Part shown: positions 12,601-25,639 of the stretch, in pieces
Layout: each line of letters begins with the position of its first letter
Position numbering within the stretch: the first letter of the stretch is position 1
DNA from: Colius striatus
Taxonomy: Eukaryota; Chordata; Aves; Coliiformes; Coliidae
Direction: 5' to 3'
Assembly (NCBI RefSeq): GCF_028858725.1
Contig: NC_084774.1
Coordinates: 1,700,001 to 1,764,000 of the forward strand
Length of the DNA stretch: 64,000 nucleotides
Translations under genes and position numbers: made by a program
The notes under the pieces: generated by a model
Databases searched by the model: none
What the model was told of the DNA's origin: nothing
Seen by the model: the letters and a program-made list of their open reading frames with translations, nothing else

Positions 12601-15600
12601 CACGCTCACGTGGCAGCACAGAGAGGTCGCTGAATAGCATCCTCCATGCAAAGAACATGCATGGGCTCCTTTCTCCCCCTGCAACCTGTTGGTTTAGAAT
12701 TTCCTATTTAATATTTCCCCTCACACAATTGTTTCTGGAAATTCAGAGCAAATCCAGGTGCAGTCATCTACCTGTGATCCCGGCATGGGACAGTCTGGAG
12801 CATCACGAGACGAGTTATGCCTGTCAGTTACTGAGATGGTCTGATTCAGTGTAGTCTAATTATTAAAAAGATGTAACTGAAGAGACAGGGAAAAGTAGCC
12901 AGATAACAGACTAATAACCAAAATGCACCTACAGTATCATATGGGAGTAAAGGGTGGCAACAGACAGCCCACAAAGGCTGGAGTGTCCAAACCAAAGGAC
13001 ACAGGGTGCACCCTGGGCCACTGGAGCCTTGGAGCTCTCAGGTACACTTGGTGTGTGGACAAAACATCTGAGCAACCAAAATGTGCAAGACAGAGACCCC
13101 AGAGGAAGAATTGAGGTAGGATACAGCAATGCCACAGTCCAGCTCTGGGCTGAAGGACAGCTGGGTCCCACCACACACATCCAGAAGGCAGCTTGTTGTG
13201 CCATGTGTTGTCTCCCACCATCAGACCTGATGGTGAAAGAAAGGCTGCATGACAAACCCAGTGCCACATGCCCGGGCAGTGCCTGGGAGAGATGGGATTA
13301 CAGTAAAATCTGGAACAGCCAGTTGTTGCTAACTGGGGAGAGGCAGAGGTGGAAGTGCTGGTCCTTGAGGTCAAAAAACACCCCAAACCAAAGAAAGTAG
13401 CAAAAAAAATGGTATTTTGGTATCCTCATCTCAAGATCCACTCAGCCAATTCAAACCTACCTAAAGTTATGTCAACTTGTTTCTCAAACAGAACTTGAAA
13501 CCTCTTGTGTTGCTTTCTTCAAATCACTGCCCTACACAAAGCAAGGAAACCAAAACAAGGCTTTGTCCAGCAACTCGCCCCAGGTTTTCTGCAACACAGC
13601 CTATGGATTTACAAGCTGGTTACACATTTAGGGCAACTCAGAATAAACACTTTCACAACTGATGTCACACCAGAACATGCATCCTCTCAAAACAAATATG
13701 CAGGGAACCCAACTAAATAAAAAGTACTAAAATCCTGCTCTACATCTGAAAAAGTACTCTTCCAAACGGTATAAAAGATTGGAAAAGGTGAGAGCTGCAG
13801 CAAGGATGATGAACTGATGGCCTTCACTAACTGATGGCTGAGCTGAGCAGCTCATCCTCACCATAAGTTAAAGCTGTAACAGGGAAGTGGAAGAAGAATC
13901 AGTCCAGAAACAAGATTACAATCAGGTCCCTTGAGGAATCCAGAACTGAGAGTAAGGAGAAAGAGTGTCTGACAGCAGTAGCAACATAATTTCCAAAGGA
14001 TACAGAATGCTCCTTGCTTCTGCTTTCATGGGAAAATGGTTTTCAAGCAACTTAACAGGAGAAAAACAAAAAATGAAAACAAGAAAAAACCCTCCATGTC
14101 TTGTCTAACACACTGGAAAGTTTTCTTCTTTCCTTTGCTCTAGGTGCAGGTGTTTATTCATTTTTTCAGGACAGGGATGGATGTGGTTCAGTTTCACCAG
14201 AGCACAGGTGAGAATCTGTCTTCCAGCACACCACATGCACTGACATGTGCTGAGACAGCCATACTTTTAAAGCATTCCCCCTATAAAACCCCCAAACACT
14301 CTGATTCTAACACTGTTTCCATTACAAGGTTCTCACCAGCGTATCATCCTCCTACAACAGTTTGAAGCCTTTTGTTGTCAGCATAGTGACCTTGGAGCTC
14401 GCTAATACAAATCTACATTGACAGAACCATCCTATGATACAAAGACTAAAATAACATCATTGGTTTTGGCAAAAACACACAAAAAAAGACTTTGAAACAA
14501 ATTCTAGACAAGTGTCATACTGTTCCACAAGCAGATTAAATAAGGTTAAGAATCACTGTTAAAAATCTAAAGAATACCTAAAACTAAACTTCACCCAGGG
14601 CAACATGCAGTAAAATTTCCCCTGCAACAACTTAGCTAGGGGTGGTTCCAGTAATTTGGAACTACAAGCTTTTGCATTGAAGAAGAGTAACACCACAAAA
14701 GCCTCTCAACTGTCCACTTGGGGAGGAAAGTCTGAGAACAACTACAAACCTGATGGCAAATGCCCATAACCCTGAAAAGTCAGCCCTGGAGCCAGCCCAG
14801 CCATTCAAACACGTGTGCACAAACACCAGAAGCATCGATTCATGGGACAGTTAGGAGGAGGATATAAAATAAGAACAAGGGATATCCCAGTGCATCACAT
14901 GCTTGCTTTACCTACCAAAACAAATTGCACAACTTCAGTACTTTGTAGCATGCAACAGGTCTTCAGGTGATTCCAGCCTGGCAAACATGGTTAAACAGCA
15001 ACTTCCACAAAGGGAATCCTGAAAGAAAACCACCACGTTTCATCAGACAAAGGTGCAAATCCCAAACGCACTGAAAGGAAGTGAGTGACTCTGGATAGGC
15101 AGTTCTGCCCCAAATTCAACTCCCTCCTTAGCAATGTAAAAAGCAAGAGTTGCTATGTTGAAACAGTCACAGCAGAAGCTGAGCACCTGCAGAAATTGGC
15201 TTTTTATTATAGGCAAAACAATGGAATGCTCCTGTTGGCTGGAAATAACATTTCAGTCCTGCAAACAGGGCAAGTTTTATCTAGAATAATGTGTTTATAT
15301 AAGACTTTAGGTCAATTCTTCTAGGTTAAATTCATCCTCAGAAAGGCGAAACCAGCACAGTGAGGATGCACCTCAGCTCACCCTAAGCAGACACCTAAAC
15401 CGGCTCAGGTTAAGCTCATTCCAGAAACACGTCACAAACCCACACGACAACCTCGGACAGACATTTTTACTGCAGGTGGCCAACGAAGCAAGGTGAAGCC
15501 ATCCCCAGAACCCACTCGCTCAGAGTCTCATCAAGCTGCACTCAGACCTCTCAGGGTAATGAAAACACAGCAGTAAAGATAATGGCTTCAGCAAAAACAA

Positions 15601-18600
15601 AACACCGCTTCTCAAATCAAGACCATTTATATTAACGTCCAAGTGCTGGTTTTCAAGCAAATTTTCTCCTTCCAGGCCAGACTGCTCATCAGTGGGGAAG
15701 GTGAGGCAGAAGAGGGAAGAAAATTCAGAAAGACAAGGCAGAAATTTGCTGTCTTCCAGCCATATGACAAAGTAAAACTTCTTTAAAAGCCTTGGTGTTG
15801 TGCCATCCCCTTTGCACCGGTGCCAGCCCAGCAGCTCTGAGGGAAGGAAAGAGTACTCATGTTAAATCACAACATACATGCTTTGTAGCATTCTCAGTAG
15901 CCACTCAACGCTTTTCTGTCCCTGGTGTCTTGTTTTTAAATAAGAACTGCAATTCAAGCAGCAGTGCAGTACCAAGGGAACACCTTAGTGGCCAAACCAT
16001 AGGCAGCAACTTGTCTGTTTCCAGCTGTATGCAAACCTGCCTGAACACCGTGACCAGACACTGAGCTGACAGGCAAAGCCAAAATCTGAGACAGGAAATG
16101 TTAATATTCTTTATTTTAATAGCGTACCCAAAACTAACAAAGCTTTCCCCACTCTACAGCAGATACTGCATTAGTTCTGTGTTTTCACCTTTTTTATAAA
16201 ATGATGTGCCACAGCCTATTTTCAACAGCCTAAAGCTGAGTCGTGTAACCAACTGTCTGGTTATCTAAGAGTCCCTGTGAAAGGACAGTCCTGACCTGCC
16301 CAGCAAAAGCTGTTTCTGCGTAGGCTTCAGAGCTGACAGAAGCCAGCCCCCATTCTAACCATCCATGCCTGAGCAAGGCAGGGGCAAGAGCTGACATTTG
16401 GCTGAAGGGTGGTGAACTGGAGGGAAAAATCATCAGAACTCTCTGGTACAAGGAACCCAGGGGCTTTTTGTCCCTCTAATTCTCCCTCCCAGGGGGAAGG
16501 GTGAGTGTCCCCATGAGTGGAAGGTATTGAGATGGTCTGCAGACACCCAACTGCTCCAGAAAAGAAAGGACTGGGAAGGACAAGCTGCCCAAGCAAGCTC
16601 CAGTAAGAAACTGAGCATAGTAAGCTCAAGCTATGGGAAGAAGAACAATTAACTGCTGCTGCCTCCTGTTCCTGGTTAGGGAAAATAACACCAACATTGG
16701 TTCATTAACTCCAACTTTTATTACAACAAGGTATCTGATAGAGACCTTGGACACACAGCTTAGCAGACACCACGGAACACACAAAACCAGCCCTGTAGAG
16801 CAGTCTCATCTCCTGTTTTGTATGGAGCTTATACTTTCCCAAATGCCAAGAAAACAAACCAAGTAAGGCTACAGGAAGACAGGTTCCACGCACTCATTGT
16901 GACACAGAACTACCCACCACTCTTCATTCTGTTCTCCTGCACTCCCACAGCCCTGGAGCACAAAACACCTAAACCCAAGGGCTTCCAACACAGAGGAAAC
17001 AGCAGCTCGTTGTGACATATACGCCCTTTTGCAGGGGTATCTTGATGTGTTTCCACAGCAGGTTTAGTCAAATGTTGGCTTGTTAAAGTTTCATCAGGTT
17101 TGTTGAAAGTCCCCAACTCATGCCAAGCTGCAATGGACACGTCTCAACTGAGTCGTTAATTTTTATCTCAACGCAATCTGACTGGTGACACCATCAGAGC
17201 TGCTTGAAAAAGCCAGATGGTAACTCCAGAACCAGTTACAACTGACCTTAAGTTATCCACCTAGAAAGTCCCACTTTTGCAGCTGAGCCACCAACACAAG
17301 AACATTGCCAGTCCCAAGGGCACCTGGAGCTAACAATGCTCTTGGAAGCTGTTGCACCGTGCAGTATTTGATCAATTGATCCCCACTAGCTGAGCTGTAT
17401 TCATTTCAGACCTTCAGGGTATTTCCATTTTGATGAAATACACCACAGCTTGTAACAAATTAATACTGTGACTGAGCTTTGCATTATGTAACTCCTCACA
17501 AAGATCCGCCCATGTAATCAGCAAACACAGAAAATGAGAGGCTACTTAAAATCAGATACATCTAGACAAACTGTATCTCATCTTGCCTTCCAAAGGCCCT
17601 GAGAACCTGTCCAAGTAGCAATCTGTTCCTTGCTTGTGGTGTGGTTGCCGGTCCTGAACTAAGGTTTGACTGCAAACCAGTTTGAAAGTAATTCCTTTCC
17701 TGTGCAGTACTTGGTAATGAGACTCTTTCTCCTGATCAAAAAACCAAATCTTCATGTAACAGAAGTAGGTGCAGCTTTTGCTAAAATCCAACAGTGTCCT
17801 GAGAGCTTCCCCACTGCACAAGACCTTGCTCCTTGTTTTGTGTTGTTCTTGGGTTTGGAAACCCAATTTCCAAAGTGTAATTTATTGTCGTTATTGCTGT
17901 TAAGACCCACTTAATCACTGATCAACTTTGCACCTTCTGGTATAACTAGGATGCACCAGAAGTACACAGCAACGTGTTCTCGCAGCACCCCCACAAGACC
18001 CTTCAAAGGACCTTCCCATGCTGTAACCAAAAGACAAGGCACTGCTTCTTGTTCATTATTCATAACAGAGCCTCACTAAAAAAACAAAAAAGGTCAATGT
18101 TTTTGCCGTGGGAGGTTCAGCTCCTGTGGCCATAGTCCCAGCACCACAACTGACAACTGTTCAGCTTCTCTGGGGAAGAGACTCATCAGAACTGCCAACA
18201 AGAGCCTTGTACCTCATCTCTCAGGCTTTCCAGTCACTGCTGAGAAAAACAGTGTTACTCCAGACACCAAAACATCCAATTTATCAGGAAACAATTCCTC
18301 ACGTTTCCCTTGTACCACTCAGCACAGGGGAGGCTCGTGAGTGCCTGTGCTGAGGTTCACATCCAGTTCAGCCTGTGCAAGCACTGTCCAGAAACCACGA
18401 TGAGAAACACCGTCTCACCCCAGCTGCAGCCCTGGTAGCTCATGTGGCTTTTAAGATAATAAAAGTGAGACAATTAAAATGACACACACAAGACTTGGAG
18501 AACGTAACAGTCTGTGTCTTTTGCTGGGAATAACTAGACCATTCCCTTTCACACAGCAGACAATGCTCAGGCTCCCACGTCTGCAACTCAGCAGAAGCGA

Positions 18601-19582
18601 CTTCCTGTCCCAAATTACTGCTTTACATGAAGACAAATGGCATCATTCATCTCCTGCACTCTTCCATTTCCACACCAGTCCGATCCAAACTCCTGCACAC
18701 TACTCACTCAAGCTGGAAAAGCAGCCACCATCTTCTCAGTTCCAAAGAGACGCTGGCTCTGAGGAGCCAGGGGGTGCCCCGTGCCATCGCCCCAGCCCCA
18801 AAGCAGCCCCCAGCCAGCTCCACAGTGACACATGCTGCTTCCCTTTCTTTTTCCCCAATACATGAAGGAGGGTTTTTTACTGTGTTACAACCTCAAGGCT
18901 GCAACACATATGTGACAGAATCCACTTCTTGTTTCTGTTTTTGATTGCAACAATAGCCATTTTTATGCACTCTTCGAAATGAAGGCAGGATGCTGCTAAC
19001 AGCATCAGCTAATGATGGAGGATGCACTGGATGGAAAACGACCCCTGATGCCCAATGGACTGAGAAAAATCCCAGGCTCCCAGAACTTTGGAAATCTTCC
19101 TCTATTATCCTGTGTCAAAGCTTCGATGGATTTTCAACTCCAGCCTTTTTCTCCTTCCTGCTAATTAGCCAGGACACCAGACAATTTGAGTCTCAAACAT
19201 CATCTTGAGCCAAACCTTCAGCTATGACCGTGTACAAACTAAGGATTGCAGGTGCCTGAGTGACTGAAATGCTCAGTTAACTGCAGCAGGAAGCTCCTGT
19301 TGAGGAAAGCCAGTGATGCACTCTGGGGGAACAGTCGGGTTCAGAGCAGGCAAACCACAGAACATCTACAGCTTCAGAGAAGCGAAGGTGAGTTGGTCAT
19401 CTAGTGACCTGGCTACCAGATAGAAAAGATCTTGCCTGGGGTGACATGCATCTTCCCTGACTCGGGTCTGTGTCCTCTAGGATTATTTCTTCTTCCAGTT
19501 CTGCCTCTGAACTCCTCCCAGCTCTACACACTCTCTCCCATTGCTTCTGCTCCAGCTCAGCGTTACAGAACAAGCTGATCAC

Positions 19583-19780
19583 AGAACCACAGCATGGGGG
19601 GGGCGGGGGTTGGAAGGGACCTTTAGAGATCAATCCCCCTGCAGAAACAGCTCCCACCTAGATCAGGTCACACAGGAACATGTCCACGTGGGCCTTGAAG
19701 CCCTCCAAGGAAGAAGCCTCCACACCCTCCCTGGGCAGCCTGGGCCAGGGCTCTATCCCCCTCACAGACACAGTTTTGTC
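19583..19780 (-). mobile_element. CR1 LINE 3' end
   Basis: Begins near a G-rich run, followed by TTGGAAGGGACCTTTAGAGA, CACCTAGATCAGGTCACACA and CCCTGGGCAGCCTGGGCC, the antisense signature of a CR1 3' terminus. Confidence 0.85.
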
Positions 19781-20691
19781 TGAATGCAGTCTCTGCAATG
19801 CACAGGGCTGAGTCCTGTCGTTGGACAGGCCACACGTTGCCAGGCCTCCTCCTCAGCCCTGCTCCCTCCACGCCACAGCATCTGCATTTCCCAACAGAGA
19901 CCACCTGATTTACAAACGGGCCCCACCATCATGCCTCCTGCCCTTCGGAGCTGCGCTAGTGACCTACAAAACCTCATATTGCCAGCACAACCAAACTCCT
20001 GCAGCCATGTTAGCTCTTTGGTACCTTCAGCAGCAAACCCTTCCCCACTGAAAACACATTAGACTCAGTATGTCTGTGCAGCTCAGCTGTAACTCCAGCT
20101 TCCATAAAGCAAGCAATATGGCTTTAGAAAACAAAAATGTACTGCAAAACTGTTTGAGAGTTTAGTTATCAGTTTGAAGTATTTAACATGTAGCACAAAG
20201 GCACAGAGTCTTTGGCAGGATCACACTCAGGCAGGATGAGCAGCAGTGTTATGATTTTTCAGCAGGGTTTACCGCTGCACCCCTGTATTTTCAGGTATTT
20301 AAGGCACCTTTAAATGAAACCACCAATAGTTCACAGCAGGGCCTGGGCTGCTCAGCTTTCCCCACATGCTGGTTTTTGTTTTCAGGAAGCATTGTTTTCT
20401 TAAAATAGTGTAAAGTCAGCACATCAGTTGGAAAATGGAAACATGTCCTCCCTCCACGTCCTACAGAACAACAGGCTTTTGGAGAGAGCAGCTGAAGAGC
20501 AGCGCTGGAGCTTTTCCAGCCAAAACTCTAATAGAGGTCTTTCTGTGGGTTTAAAATATGAAGAACTGTCACACCTCTCAGTAGAAGATCATGCCTGTAT
20601 GCAGCCTCTTGCTTTGAGTTCATTTTTCCCTCACAAGAGAGTCAGGATATCGTACCAAGTGTTAAAAACTCCCCCATGAAGTTGCACGTAC

Positions 20692-20766
20692 CTTGCACGG
20701 GTGGCCGAGCAGCTCAGGGAGCGTCTGACGAGCGCATGAGCGGCCAGCAAACCCCACGAGGCCCGG
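20692..20766 (-). other. NCOA6: Candidate noncoding NCOA6 leader exon
   Basis: The 75-base GC-rich segment has acceptor CACTGCCTTGCAG and donor CAAG/GTACGT on the minus strand, standing out from AT-richer surroundings about 1.4 kb from the CpG-island exon. No protein is implied. It could equally be an unrelated GC-rich patch. Confidence 0.3.
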
Positions 20767-21689
20767 CTGCAAGGCAGTGCCTTTGGTCCAGAGCCCCATG
20801 GGCCAGACCCTTTGGGACACATGCCTCAAGACCTTTATTTCTCGCTCCACAAGATGCACAGAAAAGCTGGGAACTCTTGCTGCAACTGGAAAAGGGCTGC
20901 TAGGTCCCAGGACATATGTCCTGGCTATGTCCCACAGCCGTCCCTCCCTCACTCGGTGACTCTCACTGGAAATGTTAGATTTGTTCCCTGTGTTTGTTTT
21001 TTCATGTGAGAAACACTGAAAGTTGCTTTGGCTAAAGAGAGACTACCATGCATTGTAATGATAACACTAACAAAAAGAGGCACTACCTTTCCTCTAATAA
21101 AACTCAGGTGAGAAGAGTTTGACTGTAAGAGCCAGGACAATGAGCACAAAGGTGTGTGTCCAGCAGCTGAGGGGTTGTGAAGAGGCAAAGCTCCCAAAGC
21201 TGCAGTTGGCTGTCAGCTTTCAGAACCACGGCAGAGCTCTCTGCCTCCCACTCCCCACAGACTCCTGTGGGAACCAGAACCCCGAGTTTTCTGAGATGTT
21301 CTAAAAGTAGCTCAAATTCAGAGAAAGGCAGAAATCAAGTTAAGGATTTCTGGGGAACAAGCTTCCAGGGAACAAGTTAAGAAGCTTTTCTCTGACTATC
21401 TTAAACGGTTACTGGGGAATTCAAACAAAAGCCTGGGCTCACAGAAACGTCAATGCGCCCTCGCTGACATCTCACAAAGACATCAACGCCCGCATGAGGT
21501 CAGGGCTGAGAAATCAAAACGAGAAACGCGGTCCTGAGTAGAAGAGCAGCTCCCGGGGCTGACAGCACCCTGGCCGCTTCCACGCCGAGCTCAGAAACAC
21601 TCCTCCCCGGGACGAGACGGGCCGCCCTCAGCACGGCACTGCAGAGCCCCGCGACCACCCCTTGGCCTCGGGCCGCGACCGGGGCCGCA

Positions 21690-22720
21690 GGGCTGACCTC
21701 AGGGTTTAACAGGTTGCTGCGAAAGGCTGAGATTTGAGCGTCAGGAGAAGCGCGGCCGCTTCAGCAGCCACCGCGGCCGGGAACAGCTCCAGCCCGCCGG
21801 GACAAGGGCAGGGTGCAGGCCGCGACCAAGCGGGCTCGCCCGGCGCCGGAGCCCCCCCCAGGCCGCGGCTCCCCCCACGCATCACGCTGACAGGCCCGGC
21901 GACCCCCGGCACCCCGCGGCCCGAGCGGCCCGGCGCGGCCCCCGCCGGCGGCGGCCCGGGCCCACGCCCCGCTCCGCCAGGCCCCGCCGCGCCGCGGGCC
22001 CGGCCTGCTCCCCCGCCCGGGCCGCCGCCGCCGCGCCGCTTCCGCCCCGCCGCCTCTGTCACGCCGCCGCCGGCTCCCCGCGTCCCCCTCAGCGCTTCGG
22101 CCTCGCCGAGGGCCCGCCCCGCACTCACCTGGCGCCGGCGCTGCCGCCGCTCCCGGAGCCGCCGCCGCCGCCACCCCGCGAGCGCGCGCAGAGGGGGGCG
22201 CGGGGCCGCCTGGGCGGGCGGGGGGGCGGGGGGAAGGGCGAGGGGAGGGGACGGGGGTCGCCCTCGGCCCGGGGCCGCCCGGGACTCGCCGCGCAGGCCG
22301 GCGCCGCTCCGCCGCCGCCGCCTCCCTCCGCCGCCGCGGCACGTGACCCGGCCCGCCCCGTGCGCCTGCGTCCGAGCGCACGGAGCCGGGCGGGGGGGCG
22401 GCGGGGCCGGTGCGGGGGCGCGCGGGAGCAGCGGCGCGTGGCAGCCGCCGAGGCGGGGGCGCCGGGCCTGGGCACCGCGGACGATCGAGGGGACCGTGTG
22501 TCCCCCGGGGCTGGGCTCGCGGGAGCCTGGCTGGGGGTGCGCGGGGGGTCCATGCGGTCGGGACCCCCGCTCTGTTGCGCCCGCCGCCCGGCTGCGCGGC
22601 CGCGGCGCCGCGTTTCACAGCAGCCGCAGCCTACGCGGCTAAAGCCAAGCCCACAGCCGCGGGGCCCCGCGCCCCTCCCCGCACACACCCTCAGCGCGCA
22701 GGGGGCCGAGCGGCAGAGAG
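21690..22720 (-). promoter_or_regulatory. NCOA6: CpG-island promoter of NCOA6
   Basis: About 1 kb of extremely GC- and CpG-rich sequence with GC boxes and an E-box CACGTGAC at 22,340. A minus-strand donor CCAG/GTGAGTG at 22,129 fits the end of a noncoding first exon. No TATA box is obvious, as expected for a broad housekeeping promoter. Long open frames on both strands here are base-composition artefacts. Confidence 0.75.
22129..22340 (-). other. NCOA6: Probable noncoding first exon of NCOA6
   Basis: The exon end at 22,129 is set by the donor GTGAGTG. The 5' limit is only a guess, at the E-box near 22,340. The sequence is CGG/CCG-rich and would give a structured GC-rich leader. Confidence 0.45.
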
Positions 22721-23371
22721 CAGCCCCACAGAGCAGCCGGCGGCACACGGAGCCCCCCGGGCTGTCTGTCCCTACTAACGTTAACACGAGATACGATGAA
22801 GTCAGTGGCAGCCCCCGAAAGGTCCGTTTTGGTTCCCCCCAGTCGCCGCTTTGAGCAGAAAACTGTTACCTGGCAGTGGTGAAGACACAAAACACGTGGC
22901 AACTGCTGCTTCAGCCCAGTGAAATGAGCAAAAGCCCTTCATGGGAAAAACAACGACTTTGGTCGTGCAGAAGGACATTTGGTTAATGTTAGAAGGGGGT
23001 CGGGTTCTGCCGGCTTCGGGGGGCAGCCCCGCAGCGCCCCGGCATCGGCCTCCTTCACCTTACTGCAGGGTGAGTGAGTGGCAAACAGAGAGAAACAGCT
23101 TTTATTTACTTTGCAAAACCTTTCCAATACGATAACCCCACGTCTCAGTGGTCAGCACAGCACCAACACAGCAAAAAATACCTTGTTTCTCAAATGGACA
23201 CAGAAATGCAGCCCATTAACTGTTTATAATAACAGATCTACATGCACTGTCGTATGACTGGTGTCAACGGGAAGGTGTCAAACACAAACAGTGGGGAGCC
23301 TCAGGACCAGCTTTGGATATTCCCAAGCTTAAATGTTACACAATGACTTGAACAAAACAATTTCTCCTCTC
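22721..23371. other. Intergenic spacer
   Basis: Short unique sequence between the CpG island and the 45-bp minisatellite. No gene or repeat was recognised. Confidence 0.5.
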
Positions 23372-24986
23372 AGAGCAGCTCTCAGAGCTGCTGCACTGCC
23401 GCCACCATCAGAGCAGCACAGTGCTCACAGAGCTGCTGCACTGCAGCCACCATCAGAGCAGCACAGTGCTCACAGAGCTGCTGCACTGCAGCCACCATCA
23501 GAGCAGCACAGTGCTCACAGAGCTGCTGCACTGCCGCCACCATCAGAGCAGCACAGTGCTCACAGAGCTGCTGCACTGCAGCCACCATCAGAGCAGCACA
23601 GTGCTGACGGAGCTGCTGCACTGCAGCCACCATCAGAGCAGCACAGTGCTGACGGAGCTGCTGCACTGCAGCCACCATCAGAGCAGCACAGTGCTGATGG
23701 AGCTGCTGCACTGCAGCCACCATCAGAGCAGCACAGTGCTCACAGAGCTGCTGCACTGCAGCCACCATCAGAGCAGCACAGTGCTGACGGAGCTGCTGCA
23801 CTGCAGCCACCATCAGAGCAGCACAGTGCTCACAGAGCTGTTGCACTGCAGCCACCATCAGAGCAGCACAGTGCTCACAGAGCTGCTGCACTGCAGCCAC
23901 CATCAGAGCAGCACAGTGCTCACAGAGCTGTTGCACTGCAGCCACCATCAGAGCAGCACAGTGCTCACAGAGCTGTTGCACTGCAGCCACCATCAGAGCA
24001 GCACAGTGCTGACGGAGCTGTTGCACTGCAGCCACCATCAGAGCAGCACAGTGCTCACAGAGCTGCTGCACTGCAGCCACCATCAGAGCAGCACAGTGCT
24101 CACAGAGCTGCTGCACTGCAGCCACCATCAGAGCAGCACAGTGATGATGGAGCTGTTGCACTGCAGCCACCATCAGAGCAGCACAGTGCTCACAGAGCTG
24201 CTGCACTGCAGCCACCATCAGAGCAGCACAGTGCTCACAGAGCTGCTGCACTGCAGCCACCATCAGAGCAGCACAGTGATGATGGAGCTGTTGCACTGCA
24301 GCCACCATCAGAGCAGCACAGTGCTCACAGAGCTGCTGCACTGCAGCCACCATCAGAGCAGCACAGTGCTGACGGAGCTGCTGCACTGCAGCCACCATCA
24401 GAGCAGCACAGTGCTCACAGAGCTGTTGCACTGCAGCCACCATCAGAGCAGCACAGTGCTGATGGAGCTGTTGCACTGCAGCCACCATCAGAGCAGCACA
24501 GTGCTCACAGAGCTGCTGCACTGCAGCCACCATCAGAGCAGCACAGTGATGATGGAGCTGTTGCACTGCAGCCACCATCAGAGCAGCACAGTGCTCACAG
24601 AGCTGCTGCACTGCAGCCACCATCAGAGCAGCACAGTGCTCACAGAGCTGCTGCACTGCAGCCACCATCAGAGCAGCACAGTGCTCACAGAGCTGCTGCA
24701 CTGCAGCCACCATCAGAGCAGCACAGTGATGATGGAGCTGTTGCACTGCAGCCACCATCAGAGCAGCACAGTGCTCACAGAGCTGCTGCACTGCAGCCAC
24801 CATCAGAGCAGCACAGTGCTCACAGAGCTGCTGCACTGCAGCCACCATCAGAGCAGCACAGTGCTCACAGAGCTGCTGCACTGCAGCCACCATCAGAGCA
24901 GCACAGTGATGATGGAGCTGTTGCACTGCAGCCACCATCAGAGCAGCACAGTGTTGATGGAGCTGTTGCACTGCAGCCACCATCAC
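23372..24986. repeat. 45-bp minisatellite, about 36 units
   Basis: Tandem units built on AGCAGCACAGTGCTCACAGA followed by GCTGCTGCACTGCAGCCACC, about 36 copies with few variants. The period is a multiple of three and has no stop in two plus frames and one minus frame. One plus frame would give a 15-residue repeat containing QPPSEQHSA. Variation is confined mainly to one 18-base window (CTCACAGAG, CTGACGGAG, CTGATGGAG, ATGATGGAG) and a CTG/TTG position. There is no sign that it is translated. It lies between the NCOA6 and MMP24 islands. Confidence 0.97.
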
Positions 24987-25204
24987 TTCTGATGGGGGAT
25001 TTCATCCAACTGTGAGTGTGGTGAGAAAAGAGAGAGAGGTGGAGATCCACAGCAGCCGTCCTGTCCTTCTGGGACCCAAGTGGATGGAGGGTGAGAGCCC
25101 CTCACTGCCCTATCAGGACAGTGCTGCTCCCCGGAGGGCTGCGAGTGCTGAGGAGCTGCTGCCCGAGGGATTGTTCCGTGGCAGCGGGTCAGCTTTGCCA
25201 GTAC

Positions 25205-25631
25205 AGCCAGCCTGCAGCCCAGGGTGCCGTGGCACAGCCATCTGCAGCTCAGGGAGCCGTGGCACAGCCATCTGCAGCTCAGGGAGCCGTGGCACAGCCA
25301 TCTGCAGCCCAGGGGGCCGTGGCACAGCCATCTGCAGCCCAGGGGCCATGGCACAGCCATCTGCAGCCCAGGGGGCCATGGCACAGCCATCTGCAGCTCA
25401 GGGGGCCATGGCACAGCCATCTGCAGCTCAGGGGGCCGTGGCACAGCCATCTGCAGCTCAGGGAGCCGTGGCACAGCCATCTGCAGCCCAGGGGGCCATG
25501 GCACAGCCATCTGCAGCTCAGGGGGCCATGGCACAGCCACTCTGCAGCTCAGGGGGCCGTGGCACAGCCATCTGCAGCTCAGGGAGCCGTGGCACAGCCA
25601 ACCTGCAGCCCAGGGCCATGGCACAGCCAGC
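25205..25631. repeat. 30-bp minisatellite, about 14 units
   Basis: Tandem units of GCCGTGGCACAGCCATCTGC plus AGCYCAGGGG, about 14 copies. The period is again divisible by three, so an open frame of a decapeptide (AVAQPSAAQG) persists. The array ends about 0.5 kb upstream of the MMP24 start codon, near its CpG island. Confidence 0.95.
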
Positions 25632-25639
25632 GGTGCGTG

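Larger units (their letters stand above)
9507..20691. other. Long 5' intron of NCOA6
   Basis: About 11 kb of AT-rich unique-looking DNA, with CR1 fragments at 12,365-12,600 and 19,583-19,780. Short open frames on both strands were checked and none resembles a known protein. No RNA gene was recognised. Confidence 0.55.

Noticed and set aside
21706-22787. Long open frames on both strands in the CpG island
   Set aside because: They are arginine/alanine/glycine/proline-rich by composition, exist in several frames at once and match no protein.
23382-24992. Three reading frames over 500 codons as real genes
   Set aside because: They are the same 45-bp repeat read in different frames; a stop-free unit with a period divisible by three explains them.
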